A stretch of DNA of 64,000 nucleotides from Tritonibacter mobilis (GCF_001681715.1 NZ_LNWY01000005.1:372001-436000); one strand, 5' to 3'; positions 8,815 through 17,543 are shown, counted from the first letter of the stretch. The notes: generated from the sequence alone by a model not told the origin. Program-made: numbers and translations.

Positions 8815-9600
8815 TTAGCGTACCTGTGTGGTTGCCGACATCATTTGGTCCACGGCGGAAATCACCTTGGAGTTCATTTCGTAACCGCGCTGGGCTTCGA
8901 TCAGCTCAGTGATCTCGCGCACGGCATCAACCGAACTGTCTTCGAGATACTTTTGGCGCAGGGTTCCGACACCGTCTGCACCGGGTTCAGTCGTGTTGGG
9001 CTGGCCTGAGGCCTCGGTTTGTTTGAAGAGGTTGCTCCCCACCGCCTCAAGCCCCTTGGGATTGGTAAAACCCGATAGGGTCAACTGACCAAGCAGCTCT
9101 GCTTCGACCGTATCGTTGAAATAGGCGTAAACTTCGCCTTCAGCGTTGATCGAAATGGAATTCGCGTCCTCCGGAATGGTTATTTCGGGCGACACCGGAT
9201 AGCCGTCATTGGTGACGATTAATCCTTCGGCAGAGCGCTTGAACGAACCATCACGGGTATAGGCGGTTTCGCCAGATGGCAGGGTGACCTCGAAATAGCC
9301 GTTGCCGTCGATGGCGACATCCAACTCATTGCCGGTCTGCGACAAAGCGCCTTGATTGAGATACACGGATACCGCAGCTGGACGCACACCTAGGCCGACC
9401 TGAACACCTGTGGGCAGGACGGTGCCGTCAGAAGCATTCACGGTGCCAGCTCGTGAGATCTGTTGGTAATGCAGATCCGCGAATTCGGCCCGCCGCGCAT
9501 TGTAGGCGGTGGTGTTCATGTTGGCGAGGTTGTTGGAGATCGTTTCGACGCGCAGTTGCTGCGCGCTCATCCCCGTGGCGGCGATTTTGAGTGCACGCAT
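8815..9600 (-). CDS. flgG: Flagellar distal rod protein FlgG
   Basis: FlgG builds the distal rod of the flagellar axle. The 261-residue length is normal. It shows the N-terminal axial-protein motif with SNNLANMNTTAYNARRAEF (residues about 22-40) and the C-terminal helix with TELIEAQRGYEMNSKVI that zips with the N-terminus in the assembled rod. flgF lies 9 bases upstream and flgA directly downstream in the same operon. Confidence 0.97.
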   Translation of the reverse strand: MRALKIAATGMSAQQLRVETISNNLANMNTTAYNARRAEFADLHYQQISRAGTVNASDGTVLPTGVQVGLGVRPAAVSVYLNQGALSQTGNELDVAIDGNGYFEVTLPSGETAYTRDGSFKRSAEGLIVTNDGYPVSPEITIPEDANSISINAEGEVYAYFNDTVEAELLGQLTLSGFTNPKGLEAVGSNLFKQTEASGQPNTTEPGADGVGTLRQKYLEDSSVDAVREITELIEAQRGYEMNSKVISAVDQMMSATTQVR

Positions 9601-9609
9601 GGTTATCTC

Positions 9610-10326
9610 CTATGATTTCATAAGGTTGTCGATGGCCGCGCGGATGCGCTTATCTTCGTTGTCGAGGAAGCTCTGCCCCATTTCATAAGCACGCTGCACT
9701 TCGATCATCCGGGCCAGTTGGTGGATGGTGTTGACGTTTGACCCTTCAAGGAACCCTTGCAGAACCTGCGCGCCTTCAGCTGGCAATGTCTCTCCTTCCA
9801 CGCGGAACATCACGCCGTCCTCGCGCAGGATCTGAGCCTCCTCATCAGGGACAAATAGCCCGATCTGACCAAGCTGCTGTCCATCTGCGCTTAGCGTTCC
9901 ATCCGCACCGAAGGAGATGCTTTCTGCATCACCCGGAACGAACATCGGCGCTTGGCCCGCATCCAGAACCCGGTAGCCATCGGCCGTCACGAGATCACCT
10001 TCAGCATTGGGGGTAAAGTTCCCCGCCCGAGTGAGCCGGTTGCCCGCAGGTGTTTCCACCATGAAGAAACCATCGCCCTCAATCGCGAGATCAAAACTGC
10101 CATTGGTCTGGCTCATTGTGCCCTGTTCGAGGGAGGTGTTGCGGATATTCGCACGCCCCATCGAGAGGCTTTCTTGGCCTGGAGCTGATTTGACATACTC
10201 CGAGAAGATCAACCCCTCCGAGCGATAGCCGGTTGTCGCAGAGTTTGCGATATTGTTCGCCACGGCCTGCATTTCGTTCAGCAACCCGGACTGGCGCGAC
10301 AACGTGGTATAGCCGATAGAACCCAT
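9610..10326 (-). CDS. flgF: Flagellar proximal rod protein FlgF
   Basis: FlgF is a rod subunit related to FlgG. The 238-residue protein carries the N-terminal motif AVANNIANSATTGYRSEG and the C-terminal helix ARMIEVQRAYEMGQSFLDNE. Its ATG overlaps the fliQ stop (TAATG at 10324-10328), so translation is probably coupled. FlgF before FlgG, after flgB-flgC-fliE-fliQ, is a common alphaproteobacterial order. Confidence 0.96.
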   Translation of the reverse strand: MGSIGYTTLSRQSGLLNEMQAVANNIANSATTGYRSEGLIFSEYVKSAPGQESLSMGRANIRNTSLEQGTMSQTNGSFDLAIEGDGFFMVETPAGNRLTRAGNFTPNAEGDLVTADGYRVLDAGQAPMFVPGDAESISFGADGTLSADGQQLGQIGLFVPDEEAQILREDGVMFRVEGETLPAEGAQVLQGFLEGSNVNTIHQLARMIEVQRAYEMGQSFLDNEDKRIRAAIDNLMKS

Positions 10327-10604
10327 TACAGTCCTCCTGTTCCCTGAATGAGGGGAATAATATGACCAGTAAAGAAGGCGACGAGCGTCTGCGTCATGGT
10401 TGCCATCGTCAGCCAGAAAACGACGAGGATGCCCGTGAGTTTAGGAACAAACGTCAGCGACATTTCCTGAATGGACGTCAGCGCCTGAAACAGACCAACC
10501 GTTAGGCCGATCACCAGTGCCGTGATGAGAATGGGCAGCGACATAGTAATCGCCGCCAGAATTCCCTGACGCAAAGTGTCGTAGAATATGCCTTCGGTCA
10601 GCAT
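10326..10604 (-). CDS. fliQ: Flagellar export gate protein FliQ
   Basis: FliQ is a small subunit of the FliPQR export gate in the inner membrane. The 92-residue protein is two hydrophobic hairpin helices with the family-typical segment GLFQALTSIQEMSLTFVPK between them. It sits within the rod operon, between fliE and flgF, rather than next to fliR (4706-5485). It starts three bases after the fliE stop. Confidence 0.95.
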   Translation of the reverse strand: MLTEGIFYDTLRQGILAAITMSLPILITALVIGLTVGLFQALTSIQEMSLTFVPKLTGILVVFWLTMATMTQTLVAFFTGHIIPLIQGTGGL

Positions 10605-10607
10605 GGC

Positions 10608-10904
10608 TTAGACCGGCATCCGCAGGATTTCCTGATAGGCTTCGACGACCTTGTTGCGCACCGTTACTGCGGTTTCGACTGCAAGCTCAGTTTGGGCCAG
10701 CGCCTGTACCAGCTGATGGGGGTCTGCGCCGCCGGTCATGGACTGGACAGAAACCTGCTCGCTGTGGGCGAGCGTGTTGGTGAAGTCTTGAAAGCTGGTC
10801 TTGGCCTGCTCTTGCAGGGAGGCCGGGTTGTAGTCCGGATCAACCTTAGTAGCGGGACGAGCTGCGGCATAGCCGGAGGTGGCAGTAAGCGAACGAATAT
10901 CCAT
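10608..10904 (-). CDS. fliE: Flagellar hook-basal body complex protein FliE
   Basis: FliE joins the MS-ring to the rod and is needed for export of the rod proteins. The 98-residue length is typical. The conserved C-terminal part is visible in ADPHQLVQALAQTELAVETA followed by VRNKVVEAYQEILRMPV. The gene lies between flgC and fliQ in the same operon, with 23 bases to flgC. Confidence 0.94.
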   Translation of the reverse strand: MDIRSLTATSGYAAARPATKVDPDYNPASLQEQAKTSFQDFTNTLAHSEQVSVQSMTGGADPHQLVQALAQTELAVETAVTVRNKVVEAYQEILRMPV

Positions 10905-10927
10905 TCTGGATCTCCAATCTGTTCAGG

Positions 10928-11320
10928 TTAGCGGCGTAAAAGATCCATCAGGGAGGACGACATTTGTCGTGTCTGATCGAACATTTTCAGGTTTGCCTCA
11001 TAGGTACGCTGCGCTTCGCGCGCGTCCGCGATTTCGATCATCAGATCGACATTCGACCCCTCGTAGTGGCCAGTTTCATCGGCCAGTGGATGAGAGGGGT
11101 CGTAAACTTGCTCCAGTTCACTACGGTCGAGCGAAACGCGACCGACTTTGACTTGGCTTACGTCCGTTTCCAGATCGCGCACCGCCTGAAAGGATACGGT
11201 TTTGCGGCGGTAGCCCGGAGTATCTGCGTTAGAGATGTTCTCCGATACATGGGTGAGGCGCGCAGCTTGAGCACGCAGGCCACTGGCTGTGACGGACAGG
11301 GATTTGGAAAAGTCGCTCAT
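10928..11320 (-). CDS. flgC: Flagellar proximal rod protein FlgC
   Basis: FlgC is a proximal rod subunit. The 130-residue protein contains the motif SENISNADTPGYRRKTVSF near its N-terminus and a C-terminal helix ADAREAQRTYEANLKMFDQT, both characteristic of rod and hook proteins. It follows flgB by 16 bases in the minus-strand operon, and the two proteins polymerise together in the rod. Confidence 0.96.
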   Translation of the reverse strand: MSDFSKSLSVTASGLRAQAARLTHVSENISNADTPGYRRKTVSFQAVRDLETDVSQVKVGRVSLDRSELEQVYDPSHPLADETGHYEGSNVDLMIEIADAREAQRTYEANLKMFDQTRQMSSSLMDLLRR

Positions 11321-11336
11321 TTCTCAGTCTCCTTGA

Positions 11337-11726
11337 TTAGCTACGGCCAAGGCTGGCGCGCAGCACGTTCATGGATGATCGGTACACAGCCAATGCGCGG
11401 TCATGTTGCCGCTTGGCTTCGATACCGTTGAGGATCTGCTCCTCAAGTGAGACGGAGTTACCGTTGGGGTCTACGGCCGAATCGTCCGTGGTGACGGCCC
11501 AATCAAACCCGGAGCCATTTGCGCCATTGATGTGCGAACTGCGCGAGGCAATCATGTCGCCCTGCGCTTCGCCTGCAGCAAAGACTTCTTTGAAGGGTTT
11601 AATATCCTTCGCGAGATACCCGGGGGTATCCGCGTTTGCGATATTTTCCGAGACAAGCGCCTGGCGCTTGCCCGCATGAGTCGCCATTGAATAGGCGATA
11701 TTAAAAACATTCAGTCTTTCGAACAC
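11337..11726 (-). CDS. flgB: Flagellar proximal rod protein FlgB
   Basis: FlgB is the first rod subunit of the flagellum. I chose the GTG at 11726 as start, giving 129 residues beginning MFERLNVFNIAYS, because a GAGGGAG ribosome site lies eight bases upstream. A TTG nine codons further upstream (11753) is in frame but lacks that support. The rod motif SENIANADTPGYLAKDIKPF is present. This is the first gene of the operon running to fliL, divergent from fliI. Confidence 0.95.
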   Translation of the reverse strand: MFERLNVFNIAYSMATHAGKRQALVSENIANADTPGYLAKDIKPFKEVFAAGEAQGDMIASRSSHINGANGSGFDWAVTTDDSAVDPNGNSVSLEEQILNGIEAKRQHDRALAVYRSSMNVLRASLGRS

Positions 11727-11749
11727 CGGGGCTTCTCCCTCGATCAATT

Positions 11750-11764
11750 TCAATCAAGGCTTAA
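11750..11764 (-). promoter_or_regulatory. CtrA-like box upstream of flgB
   Basis: Read on the minus strand the sequence is TTAA-N7-TTGA, one mismatch from the CtrA consensus TTAA-N7-TTAA. It lies about 24 bases before the preferred flgB start, in the 70-base divergent region shared with fliI. CtrA control of flagellar genes is well established in alphaproteobacteria; its action here is inferred. Confidence 0.45.
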
Positions 11765-11796
11765 CCCTGATTCCTTTAGAAATTGTTTTCAGAGGA

Positions 11797-13143
11797 ATGT
11801 TGGAGAACCCGCAGATGATGAAATCGATCCAGGCGCTCAGTCAGGAACTGGCCAATACCCGCCTTGCTGCCCCCATGGGGCGGGTGACAGGTATCTCGGG
11901 TGGCGAGATCGAAGTGTCCGGCCTTGAGACACAGGCTCGCATTGGGGATCGACTCGTTCTCCGGCGCGGCAAAAAGGATGATCTCCATGGCGAGGTGCTG
12001 GCGATCGGTGCCAATCATATTCGTATGTTACCGGACACTGCGCCGGAACGTGCATCCATAGGGGATGCGGTGCTTCTCTTTGAAACACCGGAATTTGCGC
12101 CGGATAACAGCTGGATCGGCCGCGTCATTGATCCCTTTGGCGAGCCTTTGGACGGCAAACCTATGCTGCGTGGGGTCGAGAGCCGTGATCTGATGGAAAG
12201 CCCTCCCAAAGCCGCAGCCCGTCGTGGCTTGGGCAAACGCCTCTCGACCGGGCTTGCCATCCTCAATACGGTGCTTCCCATCGTAACAGGCCAGCGGATT
12301 GGTCTTTTTGCGGGATCGGGTGTCGGGAAATCAACCTTGATGGCGCAGTTGGCGCAAAACATGGAAGCCGACGTCGTTGTTATGGCATTGATTGGCGAAC
12401 GTGGGCGCGAGGTGAATCACTTCGTGAAGGAGGTACTTGGGCCGGAGGGGATGAAGCGTGCGGTTGTCGTGGCGGCAACCTCTGATCAGTCTGCTTTGGT
12501 ACGCAGACGCTGCGCGTGGTCGGCGATGTCAGTGGCAGAACACTTCCGTGATCAGGGCTTAAACGTACTGTTTATGGCCGATTCCATTACGCGGTTTGCT
12601 GAAGCTCATCGTGAAATTGCTGTTGCCTCTGGTGAGGCACCGGCCCTTCGTGGTTTCCCGCCTTCCGTGACGCCATTGATTACGGGGCTTTGCGAACGCG
12701 CTGGACCCGGCCTGGAAGGCCAGGGTGACATTACTGCGGTATTCAGCGTTCTTGTCGCGGGCTCCGACATGGATGAGCCCATTGCCGATATTTTGCGCGG
12801 GGTTTTGGATGGCCACATTGTACTGAATAGGGAGATTGCGGAACGCGGGCGGTTCCCAGCCATCGATGTTTCACGCTCCGTTTCGCGCAGCCTGCCTGCG
12901 GCAGCGACAAAAGAAGAAAATGAGATGATTTTGGCGGTCCGCAAGTTCCTTGGCGCTTATGAGCAATCCGAGGTGATGATCCGTGCGGGCCTGTATTCAG
13001 AAGGCAATGACTTGGTGCTGGATCAGGCGGTCAAAATCTGGCCCGAGCTCGATTCCTTTTTTGGACGCAACGAAACTGACGGCACCCAGGGAAGTTTCAA
13101 CCGTTTGGCGCTCTTGTTGCGGCGTGCTGGCGGCGGCCGATAG
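11797..13143 (+). CDS. fliI: Flagellum-specific ATPase FliI
   Basis: FliI is the hexameric ATPase that energises unfolding and release of flagellar export substrates. The 448-residue protein has an N-terminal beta-barrel domain, Walker A GSGVGKST at about residues 173-180, the segment MALIGERGREVNHFV, and Walker B around VLFMADSITRFA. The start is uncertain: AGAGGA abuts the ATG at 11797, so a TTG at 11800 or ATGs at 11815/11818 are alternatives. fliH and fliJ are not adjacent; the gene stands alone on this strand, divergent from flgB. Confidence 0.96.
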   Translation: MLENPQMMKSIQALSQELANTRLAAPMGRVTGISGGEIEVSGLETQARIGDRLVLRRGKKDDLHGEVLAIGANHIRMLPDTAPERASIGDAVLLFETPEFAPDNSWIGRVIDPFGEPLDGKPMLRGVESRDLMESPPKAAARRGLGKRLSTGLAILNTVLPIVTGQRIGLFAGSGVGKSTLMAQLAQNMEADVVVMALIGERGREVNHFVKEVLGPEGMKRAVVVAATSDQSALVRRRCAWSAMSVAEHFRDQGLNVLFMADSITRFAEAHREIAVASGEAPALRGFPPSVTPLITGLCERAGPGLEGQGDITAVFSVLVAGSDMDEPIADILRGVLDGHIVLNREIAERGRFPAIDVSRSVSRSLPAAATKEENEMILAVRKFLGAYEQSEVMIRAGLYSEGNDLVLDQAVKIWPELDSFFGRNETDGTQGSFNRLALLLRRAGGGR

Positions 13144-13242
13144 TGGGTATTCGATCGCCTGAAGCGGTAGCAACTGGCCTGCAAGGTCGGCGCGGCTGAG
13201 TCTTGGCCGCCCAACATCAATTCAAATTTAGTCGATCAGATA

Positions 13243-13274
13243 GAAAAACGCCCCGTGAAGCAGGGGCGTTTTTC
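13243..13274. terminator. Bidirectional terminator between fliI and the DUF1217 gene
   Basis: A 12-base perfect stem (GAAAAACGCCCC at 13243-13254 with its complement at 13263-13274) encloses an eight-base loop and is flanked by A and T runs on both sides. It separates two convergent transcription units. Confidence 0.92.
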
Positions 13275-13295
13275 ATTTTGTCAGACTTTGAAGGT

Positions 13296-15248
13296 TTAGC
13301 TACGCAACATCATCAACGCCGCACTACCAGAGCTGTATCCGCTGCTGATATTGTTCATTTGCGAGCGCGTCAGGTACATGTTGACCAACTCATCCATCTT
13401 ATCGCGAGAAATGAACTCTGAAGGTTTGTCAGTGCCCAGCACTTGTTCTGCCTTGCGCCGATATACCCCAACAGCCTGATCGATATCCATTTGTCCGACT
13501 TCCTTGGGTAATCCAAGAGCGACCTGCATGAACTCCGTCATCGCTTGCTGGCCCATGATCGTGTACCATTGCGAATTGGCGCTGGGGCCATCATCTTCGT
13601 CGTTCATGGTCCGCAATTTTTCCAATGCCTCTTCAAATTCTTTTTCAGCATCGGTTTCATCACTTTGGAACAGGATATCTAACTCCCGTTCAGCGATCTG
13701 AGAGTAATAGGTAATGAAAAATTCACTTTCACCAGCGGCCTCGGCGTTGGTTCTGTAGGCCTCGCTCACGGCGCCCATCTGGTAGGGGCCGGTTAGTTCC
13801 TTGAGATCATCGGTCCCGAAAATTTCGACCGCTTTTTCTTTATAGATTGCAAGCTGCTCTTCGACTGTCAGCGCTTCAAAGGTCTCACCCGGTTCAAGCC
13901 CTGACGATACATCAAGAGCCGTATTCAGGAAACGAGGCACACCTGTTTGGCCCATGATACTGTACCAGCCTGCGTCAACTGCTGCAGTGTCAGCGGCATC
14001 TGTGTCTCCTCCGTCAACCGCATCTTCCTTACCAAATGAGAATTTCAGGATCGTTTCTACGGTGCGGAGATTTCCCGAAATTTCACTGCTTCTCATGCCG
14101 GCTTCGGCAGCGTTTTCTCGATACGTGTTCAACGTAGCGTCCAAGTTGGCGGCGCTGGCAAAGATGTTTGGATCATCAGTACCAAACACTTCGATCGCTT
14201 TTTCCCGATAAATCCGCATCGCGTCACTGGTGTTGCGTGTCGCGATATCGTCAGGCAGTTCGAGGGCAACTTTCATAAATTCTGCCAATGGCTCTTGGCG
14301 CGAGATGAAGTCCCATTCCTCATTCAATGCGGCGTCGCGAGACACCATCTGATCAAGGATGTGCTCTGATAGTTTTGCGATCTTGGCGATTTCAGCTACG
14401 TCATCTCCATCAACCGTGGCGCGTGTTTTAAACGCAGACACGATGATTCCCTTATTCTCTCCAGAGAAGAACACGGTCGGATCATCGGTGCCAAAAACAA
14501 CCTGTGCGCGTTCGCGGTAGAGTTGGATACGCTCATCTTCCTCGAGGCCCGCAGCACCCGCTGGGATACGTAATGTTGTGTCAAAGAATTCTCGCAACGT
14601 ATCGCGCTGAACGATGTCCTGCCATTGATCCTCGACAGAGGTTACGCCGGGTACGTCATCGCCCTTGCCATTGATCTCTTTCATCGAGAGATCAAACTCT
14701 CGCAGCGCACGCTCTTTCACGCTGAGTTGTGATACATCGTCTTCGTCCGGCTCGCCGAATACTTCGATCATGGCGCGTTTGGCAAACAAAGCCGTGCGCA
14801 TTGTTTCATCAACTTCGCCAACGGCTTCTTCAAACGAGGCAGACTGGAACTTGTCAATCACCGCCTGCATGGCTTTGCTGTCACTGGTCATCGGGGACTG
14901 CCCGGGACCAAACCCAAAGGCGTTGGAAAACTCAACGTAGCGCTCGTCATTCATCGTGTTGGCAAGCGCATCGCTGGCAGATGTGCCTTCATTGAGCGCA
15001 CGTTGCAGCAGGGCGCGATAGTTGATCTCCTCCTCGAGACCAAACGCCTTAACCGCCACCTGAAGCAGGCGGCGGTCGTTCAGTAAATCCTCGCTGGAGG
15101 TAACTCCGCCGATATTCTCGGCGAAGTACTCACTATCGTTTTTCAAGCTTCCCGACTTGACGAAGGCGTCGTATTGCCGGTCATAGGTCGATTGCAGAAA
15201 ATTCCAGCCCGCAACCCCTGATGAAGGAATGAGCGGTGTATAGGTCAT
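13296..15248 (-). CDS. DUF1217 flagellar-cluster protein with four internal repeats
   Basis: The protein is 650 residues when started at the ATG at 15248, which overlaps the flbT stop as ATGA; a start 21 codons upstream is open but lies inside flbT. It is acidic and helical, with no signal peptide or membrane segment. I see four repeats at about residues 208-260, 311-363, 427-484 and 559-611, each with a W...I..Q start, a hydrophobic L.EF...AL core and an IFGTDDP-like end. The family is typical of alphaproteobacterial flagellin loci. Its biochemical role is not known to me; secretion through the flagellar apparatus is possible. Confidence 0.88.
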   Translation of the reverse strand: MTYTPLIPSSGVAGWNFLQSTYDRQYDAFVKSGSLKNDSEYFAENIGGVTSSEDLLNDRRLLQVAVKAFGLEEEINYRALLQRALNEGTSASDALANTMNDERYVEFSNAFGFGPGQSPMTSDSKAMQAVIDKFQSASFEEAVGEVDETMRTALFAKRAMIEVFGEPDEDDVSQLSVKERALREFDLSMKEINGKGDDVPGVTSVEDQWQDIVQRDTLREFFDTTLRIPAGAAGLEEDERIQLYRERAQVVFGTDDPTVFFSGENKGIIVSAFKTRATVDGDDVAEIAKIAKLSEHILDQMVSRDAALNEEWDFISRQEPLAEFMKVALELPDDIATRNTSDAMRIYREKAIEVFGTDDPNIFASAANLDATLNTYRENAAEAGMRSSEISGNLRTVETILKFSFGKEDAVDGGDTDAADTAAVDAGWYSIMGQTGVPRFLNTALDVSSGLEPGETFEALTVEEQLAIYKEKAVEIFGTDDLKELTGPYQMGAVSEAYRTNAEAAGESEFFITYYSQIAERELDILFQSDETDAEKEFEEALEKLRTMNDEDDGPSANSQWYTIMGQQAMTEFMQVALGLPKEVGQMDIDQAVGVYRRKAEQVLGTDKPSEFISRDKMDELVNMYLTRSQMNNISSGYSSGSAALMMLRS

Positions 15249-15649
15249 TGCGCTCTGACGGCCATGAGCCGTTCCTCCCGGGGTAACAAAGCACGTAATG
15301 CTTTGAGGCAACGGTAGTGGTTGTTGCTGATCACAGCTTCGGTTGCTTCTGACAGGGCCGCACGGCTGTCCGGGTCGGTGAAGACCTGGCTCAACTCTTC
15401 GATCCGACGCAGCATTGGTAGACGATCCTCTTCGGGATCGACATCACCTGACAGCACCAGCTGTGCTGCATAGCAGACCCGGCGTACCGGCGTATTCGCT
15501 TGTTCTGGGTGAATCGCGTCCCGTAGGCGCAGGATATGCGCATCAGGGGTGACGATCGACAAGCGACTGCGGCGATCTCCGTTTTCGATTACGGCTCCAT
15601 TGACCAGGACACGCTCTTTAGGGGCGAGTTTAAGGACCAATCCACTCAT
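15245..15649 (-). CDS. flbT: Flagellin biosynthesis repressor FlbT
   Basis: FlbT is a post-transcriptional regulator that, in Caulobacter, binds the flagellin mRNA leader and promotes its decay when assembly is incomplete. The 134-residue protein starts with the family-typical LVLKLAPKERVLVNGAVIEN and contains YAAQLVLSGD. It sits two bases after flaF and overlaps the DUF1217 gene. The flagellin gene, its probable target, is two genes upstream and has a structured leader. Confidence 0.94.
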   Translation of the reverse strand: MSGLVLKLAPKERVLVNGAVIENGDRRSRLSIVTPDAHILRLRDAIHPEQANTPVRRVCYAAQLVLSGDVDPEEDRLPMLRRIEELSQVFTDPDSRAALSEATEAVISNNHYRCLKALRALLPREERLMAVRAQ

Positions 15650-15651
15650 TT

Positions 15652-16023
15652 TCAGGACGCTCCGCTTCTAAGGCCACGCATGATGGCTGTGTTGATTTCG
15701 ACCAGCGGCTGCACTGACGCCTTACGAGCCAGAACTTTGCTGCTGTGTTCACGCGTGAAGCGAGCCAGATGAAACAGGCGTTGTTTCAACTCGTCCGGCA
15801 GTTTGTTGCCGTCCTTGGCCAAATCTGAAGTGAAGAGTGTCCAGAGTTTGCGATTGTCGGAAACCGCTGCGACAAGATCCTTGAATCCATCCGAGCCCTT
15901 GCCATTCGCCACGATCATTCGATGTGTGATACGGGCAAGGATTTCATACTCGGTGTTCCGTGCTGTACGGGTCGGGGCTTTTGCCGCCGCATAGGCGCTC
16001 TTCGCCTTTAGAAGGGCATTCAC
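15652..16023 (-). CDS. flaF: Flagellar biosynthesis regulator FlaF
   Basis: FlaF promotes flagellin synthesis and secretion, opposing FlbT in alphaproteobacteria. The 123-residue protein has the family segments TEYEILARITHRM and LWTLFTSDLA. The start is a GTG at 16023. It lies between the flagellin gene and flbT, the usual order, with a strong stem-loop in the gap upstream that separates it from flagellin. Confidence 0.93.
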   Translation of the reverse strand: MNALLKAKSAYAAAKAPTRTARNTEYEILARITHRMIVANGKGSDGFKDLVAAVSDNRKLWTLFTSDLAKDGNKLPDELKQRLFHLARFTREHSSKVLARKASVQPLVEINTAIMRGLRSGAS

Positions 16024-16071
16024 GTGTTATCCTAACGTATTATTTTTCACTGATTCTCAGAGAAGTAAGGT

Positions 16072-16099
16072 AGTTGGGGCGCTGTTAAGCGCCCCAACT
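16072..16099 (-). terminator. Stem-loop after the flagellin gene
   Basis: An 11-base perfect stem (AGTTGGGGCGC with its complement) around a six-base loop lies 12 bases past the flagellin stop. No T-run follows on the minus strand, so it may act as a transcript-stabilising or partial terminator, allowing abundant flagellin mRNA and low read-through into flaF-flbT. Confidence 0.7.
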
Positions 16100-16110
16100 C
16101 AAAGGCGGAT

Positions 16111-16959
16111 TTAGCGGAAGAGCTGCAGCAGTGAGCCCGGCGCTTCGTTCGCAATGGTCAGCGACTGCACTGCGAGTTCCTGCTGGGTTTGCAGGGCCGA
16201 GAGGCGAGCAGATGCTTCTTCCATGTCGGTGTCGGTCATTGTCGAGACACCCATGGTCATGGAGTCGACCAGGTTGCTTACGAATTCGGACTGATCGTCG
16301 AGGCGAGCGGAGTCGGCACCAAGAGCCGCAGCACCAGTAATAGCTGTCTGCAGGAAGGTCTCGATCTCAGTGAGTGCAGTTGCTGCAGTCGTTGTGTCGG
16401 TGATTGCAGTCAGCGAAGAGGAAAGATCCAGATCACCTTCAAAATCGACGGAGTCGATGGTGATCTCAACTGCGGAGACTGTACCACCTGCGCCAACACG
16501 GTCCAGCGAGGCCAGAACGCCTACGTTGGTCGCGCCGTTGCCGTCAACATCGGTCGCCAGCAGGTTGGCGCCGTTGAATTGTGCAGCGGAGATGATTGCG
16601 GCGACCTGATCAACCTTGGACGAAATGTCGTCTTGGATCTTGCCGTGGTCAACGTTTTCGGACTGAGCGGAAACGATCAGTTCTTTGATTTCGGTGAGTT
16701 TTTCGACGATCTGTTCGGCGCCTGCGGATGCGACGGCAACGGTTGCCTCGCCGATGGACAGGCCTTCTTCGATCGCTTCAAAGCCCGCGATGTCGGATTC
16801 CATGGTTTTGGAGATCGCCCAAACGGCTGAGTTGTCTTTTGCAACTCCGATTTCCTTACCGGTGGAGATGGCTTTCTGGGTGTCGTTCAGGTCGTTGTTC
16901 ACAGACTTAAGGGTCTGCAGAGCAACCATTGCACCATTGTTCGTCAGAATGCTGGACAT
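16111..16959 (-). CDS. fliC: Flagellin
   Basis: This is the filament subunit, exported through the type III apparatus. The 282-residue protein has conserved N- and C-terminal coiled-coil regions (start SSILTNNGAMVALQTLKSVN, end QSLTIANEAPGSLLQLFR) and a very short central variable domain, so the outer D2/D3 domains are essentially absent, as in other roseobacters. An AAAGGA ribosome site precedes the ATG at nine bases. Only one flagellin gene is in the window. The downstream order flaF-flbT supports the call. Confidence 0.96.
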   Translation of the reverse strand: MSSILTNNGAMVALQTLKSVNNDLNDTQKAISTGKEIGVAKDNSAVWAISKTMESDIAGFEAIEEGLSIGEATVAVASAGAEQIVEKLTEIKELIVSAQSENVDHGKIQDDISSKVDQVAAIISAAQFNGANLLATDVDGNGATNVGVLASLDRVGAGGTVSAVEITIDSVDFEGDLDLSSSLTAITDTTTAATALTEIETFLQTAITGAAALGADSARLDDQSEFVSNLVDSMTMGVSTMTDTDMEEASARLSALQTQQELAVQSLTIANEAPGSLLQLFR

Positions 16960-17174
16960 AGCATGAGTTCCTTTGATTTAGGGCACTTTAGCCCTTGATT
17001 TGGTAATCCCAGCTCCGTTGCCGGAGCTCTCTCTGTCGTCGTTCTGACTGTGCTTCACCGTTCGGTTTCCGCGCCACCTCGCTTGAGATGCAAGGTGACA
17101 TTGGCGTATTAGGTGCTAAGAGAGTGCTAAAGGCGCAATTTGCATTTTTAAAATTGTCCAGACCTCTGATTGCG
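16960..17174 (-). promoter_or_regulatory. Flagellin promoter and leader with two hairpins and a tandem repeat
   Basis: This 215-base gap holds the flagellin promoter and mRNA leader. Hairpin A (17011-17028) is AGCTCCG-TTGC-CGGAGCT and hairpin B (16980-16995) is AGGGC-N6-GCCCT, close to the ribosome site. Further upstream GTGCTAA (+ strand sense) occurs at 17113-17119 and 17124-17130, an 11-base period. I could not place a convincing sigma-28 promoter. The hairpins are reasonable FlbT targets, by analogy with Caulobacter. Confidence 0.55.
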
Positions 17175-17543
17175 TTACGCACGCTTCTCCAGTTTCAGGC
17201 TGCCTGTGGTGGCAAAACGGGTGCGTTGACCAGATTGATTGTATACCTCCAGACCCTTTCTCACTTTGCGCAGTTCAGACATACGGTTTGCGACCGCCTT
17301 GATGCCTTGCATCGCGCTGCCGAGCAGAGCTTGATTGCGGGTGACTTTGTTTTGCACGGATTCGAGTGCGCCGCTTTCCAGATCCGTGATGTTATTGAGG
17401 CGATCAAACAGATCTTCTTTGCGTGCGAGAATGTCTTCAAGTTTATGGAGTTCGCCATTGGTCAATGCACCGCGCTCTTCTTCCAGCAGCGTGTCGAGCG
17501 CATTGATAATGGCTTGCGGGGTTTGATCGGTAAGTGCGCTCAT
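17175..17543 (-). CDS. FlgN-like flagellar export chaperone
   Basis: The 122-residue protein is helical and charged, with the pattern of the FlgN family: an N-terminal helical hairpin containing LLEEERGALTNGELHKLEDILARK, then a helix ending in VANRMSELRKVRKGLEVYN and a short tail. FlgN proteins are cytosolic chaperones for the hook-filament junction proteins FlgK and FlgL. Its start overlaps the stop of the flgJ-like gene as ATGA, so the two are coupled. The assignment rests on size, pattern and context. Confidence 0.75.
   Translation of the reverse strand: MSALTDQTPQAIINALDTLLEEERGALTNGELHKLEDILARKEDLFDRLNNITDLESGALESVQNKVTRNQALLGSAMQGIKAVANRMSELRKVRKGLEVYNQSGQRTRFATTGSLKLEKRA

Noticed and set aside
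16960-17174. A sigma-28 promoter for flagellin
   Set aside because: I found only GCCAATGT, a weak match to the -10, and no suitable -35 at the right distance.
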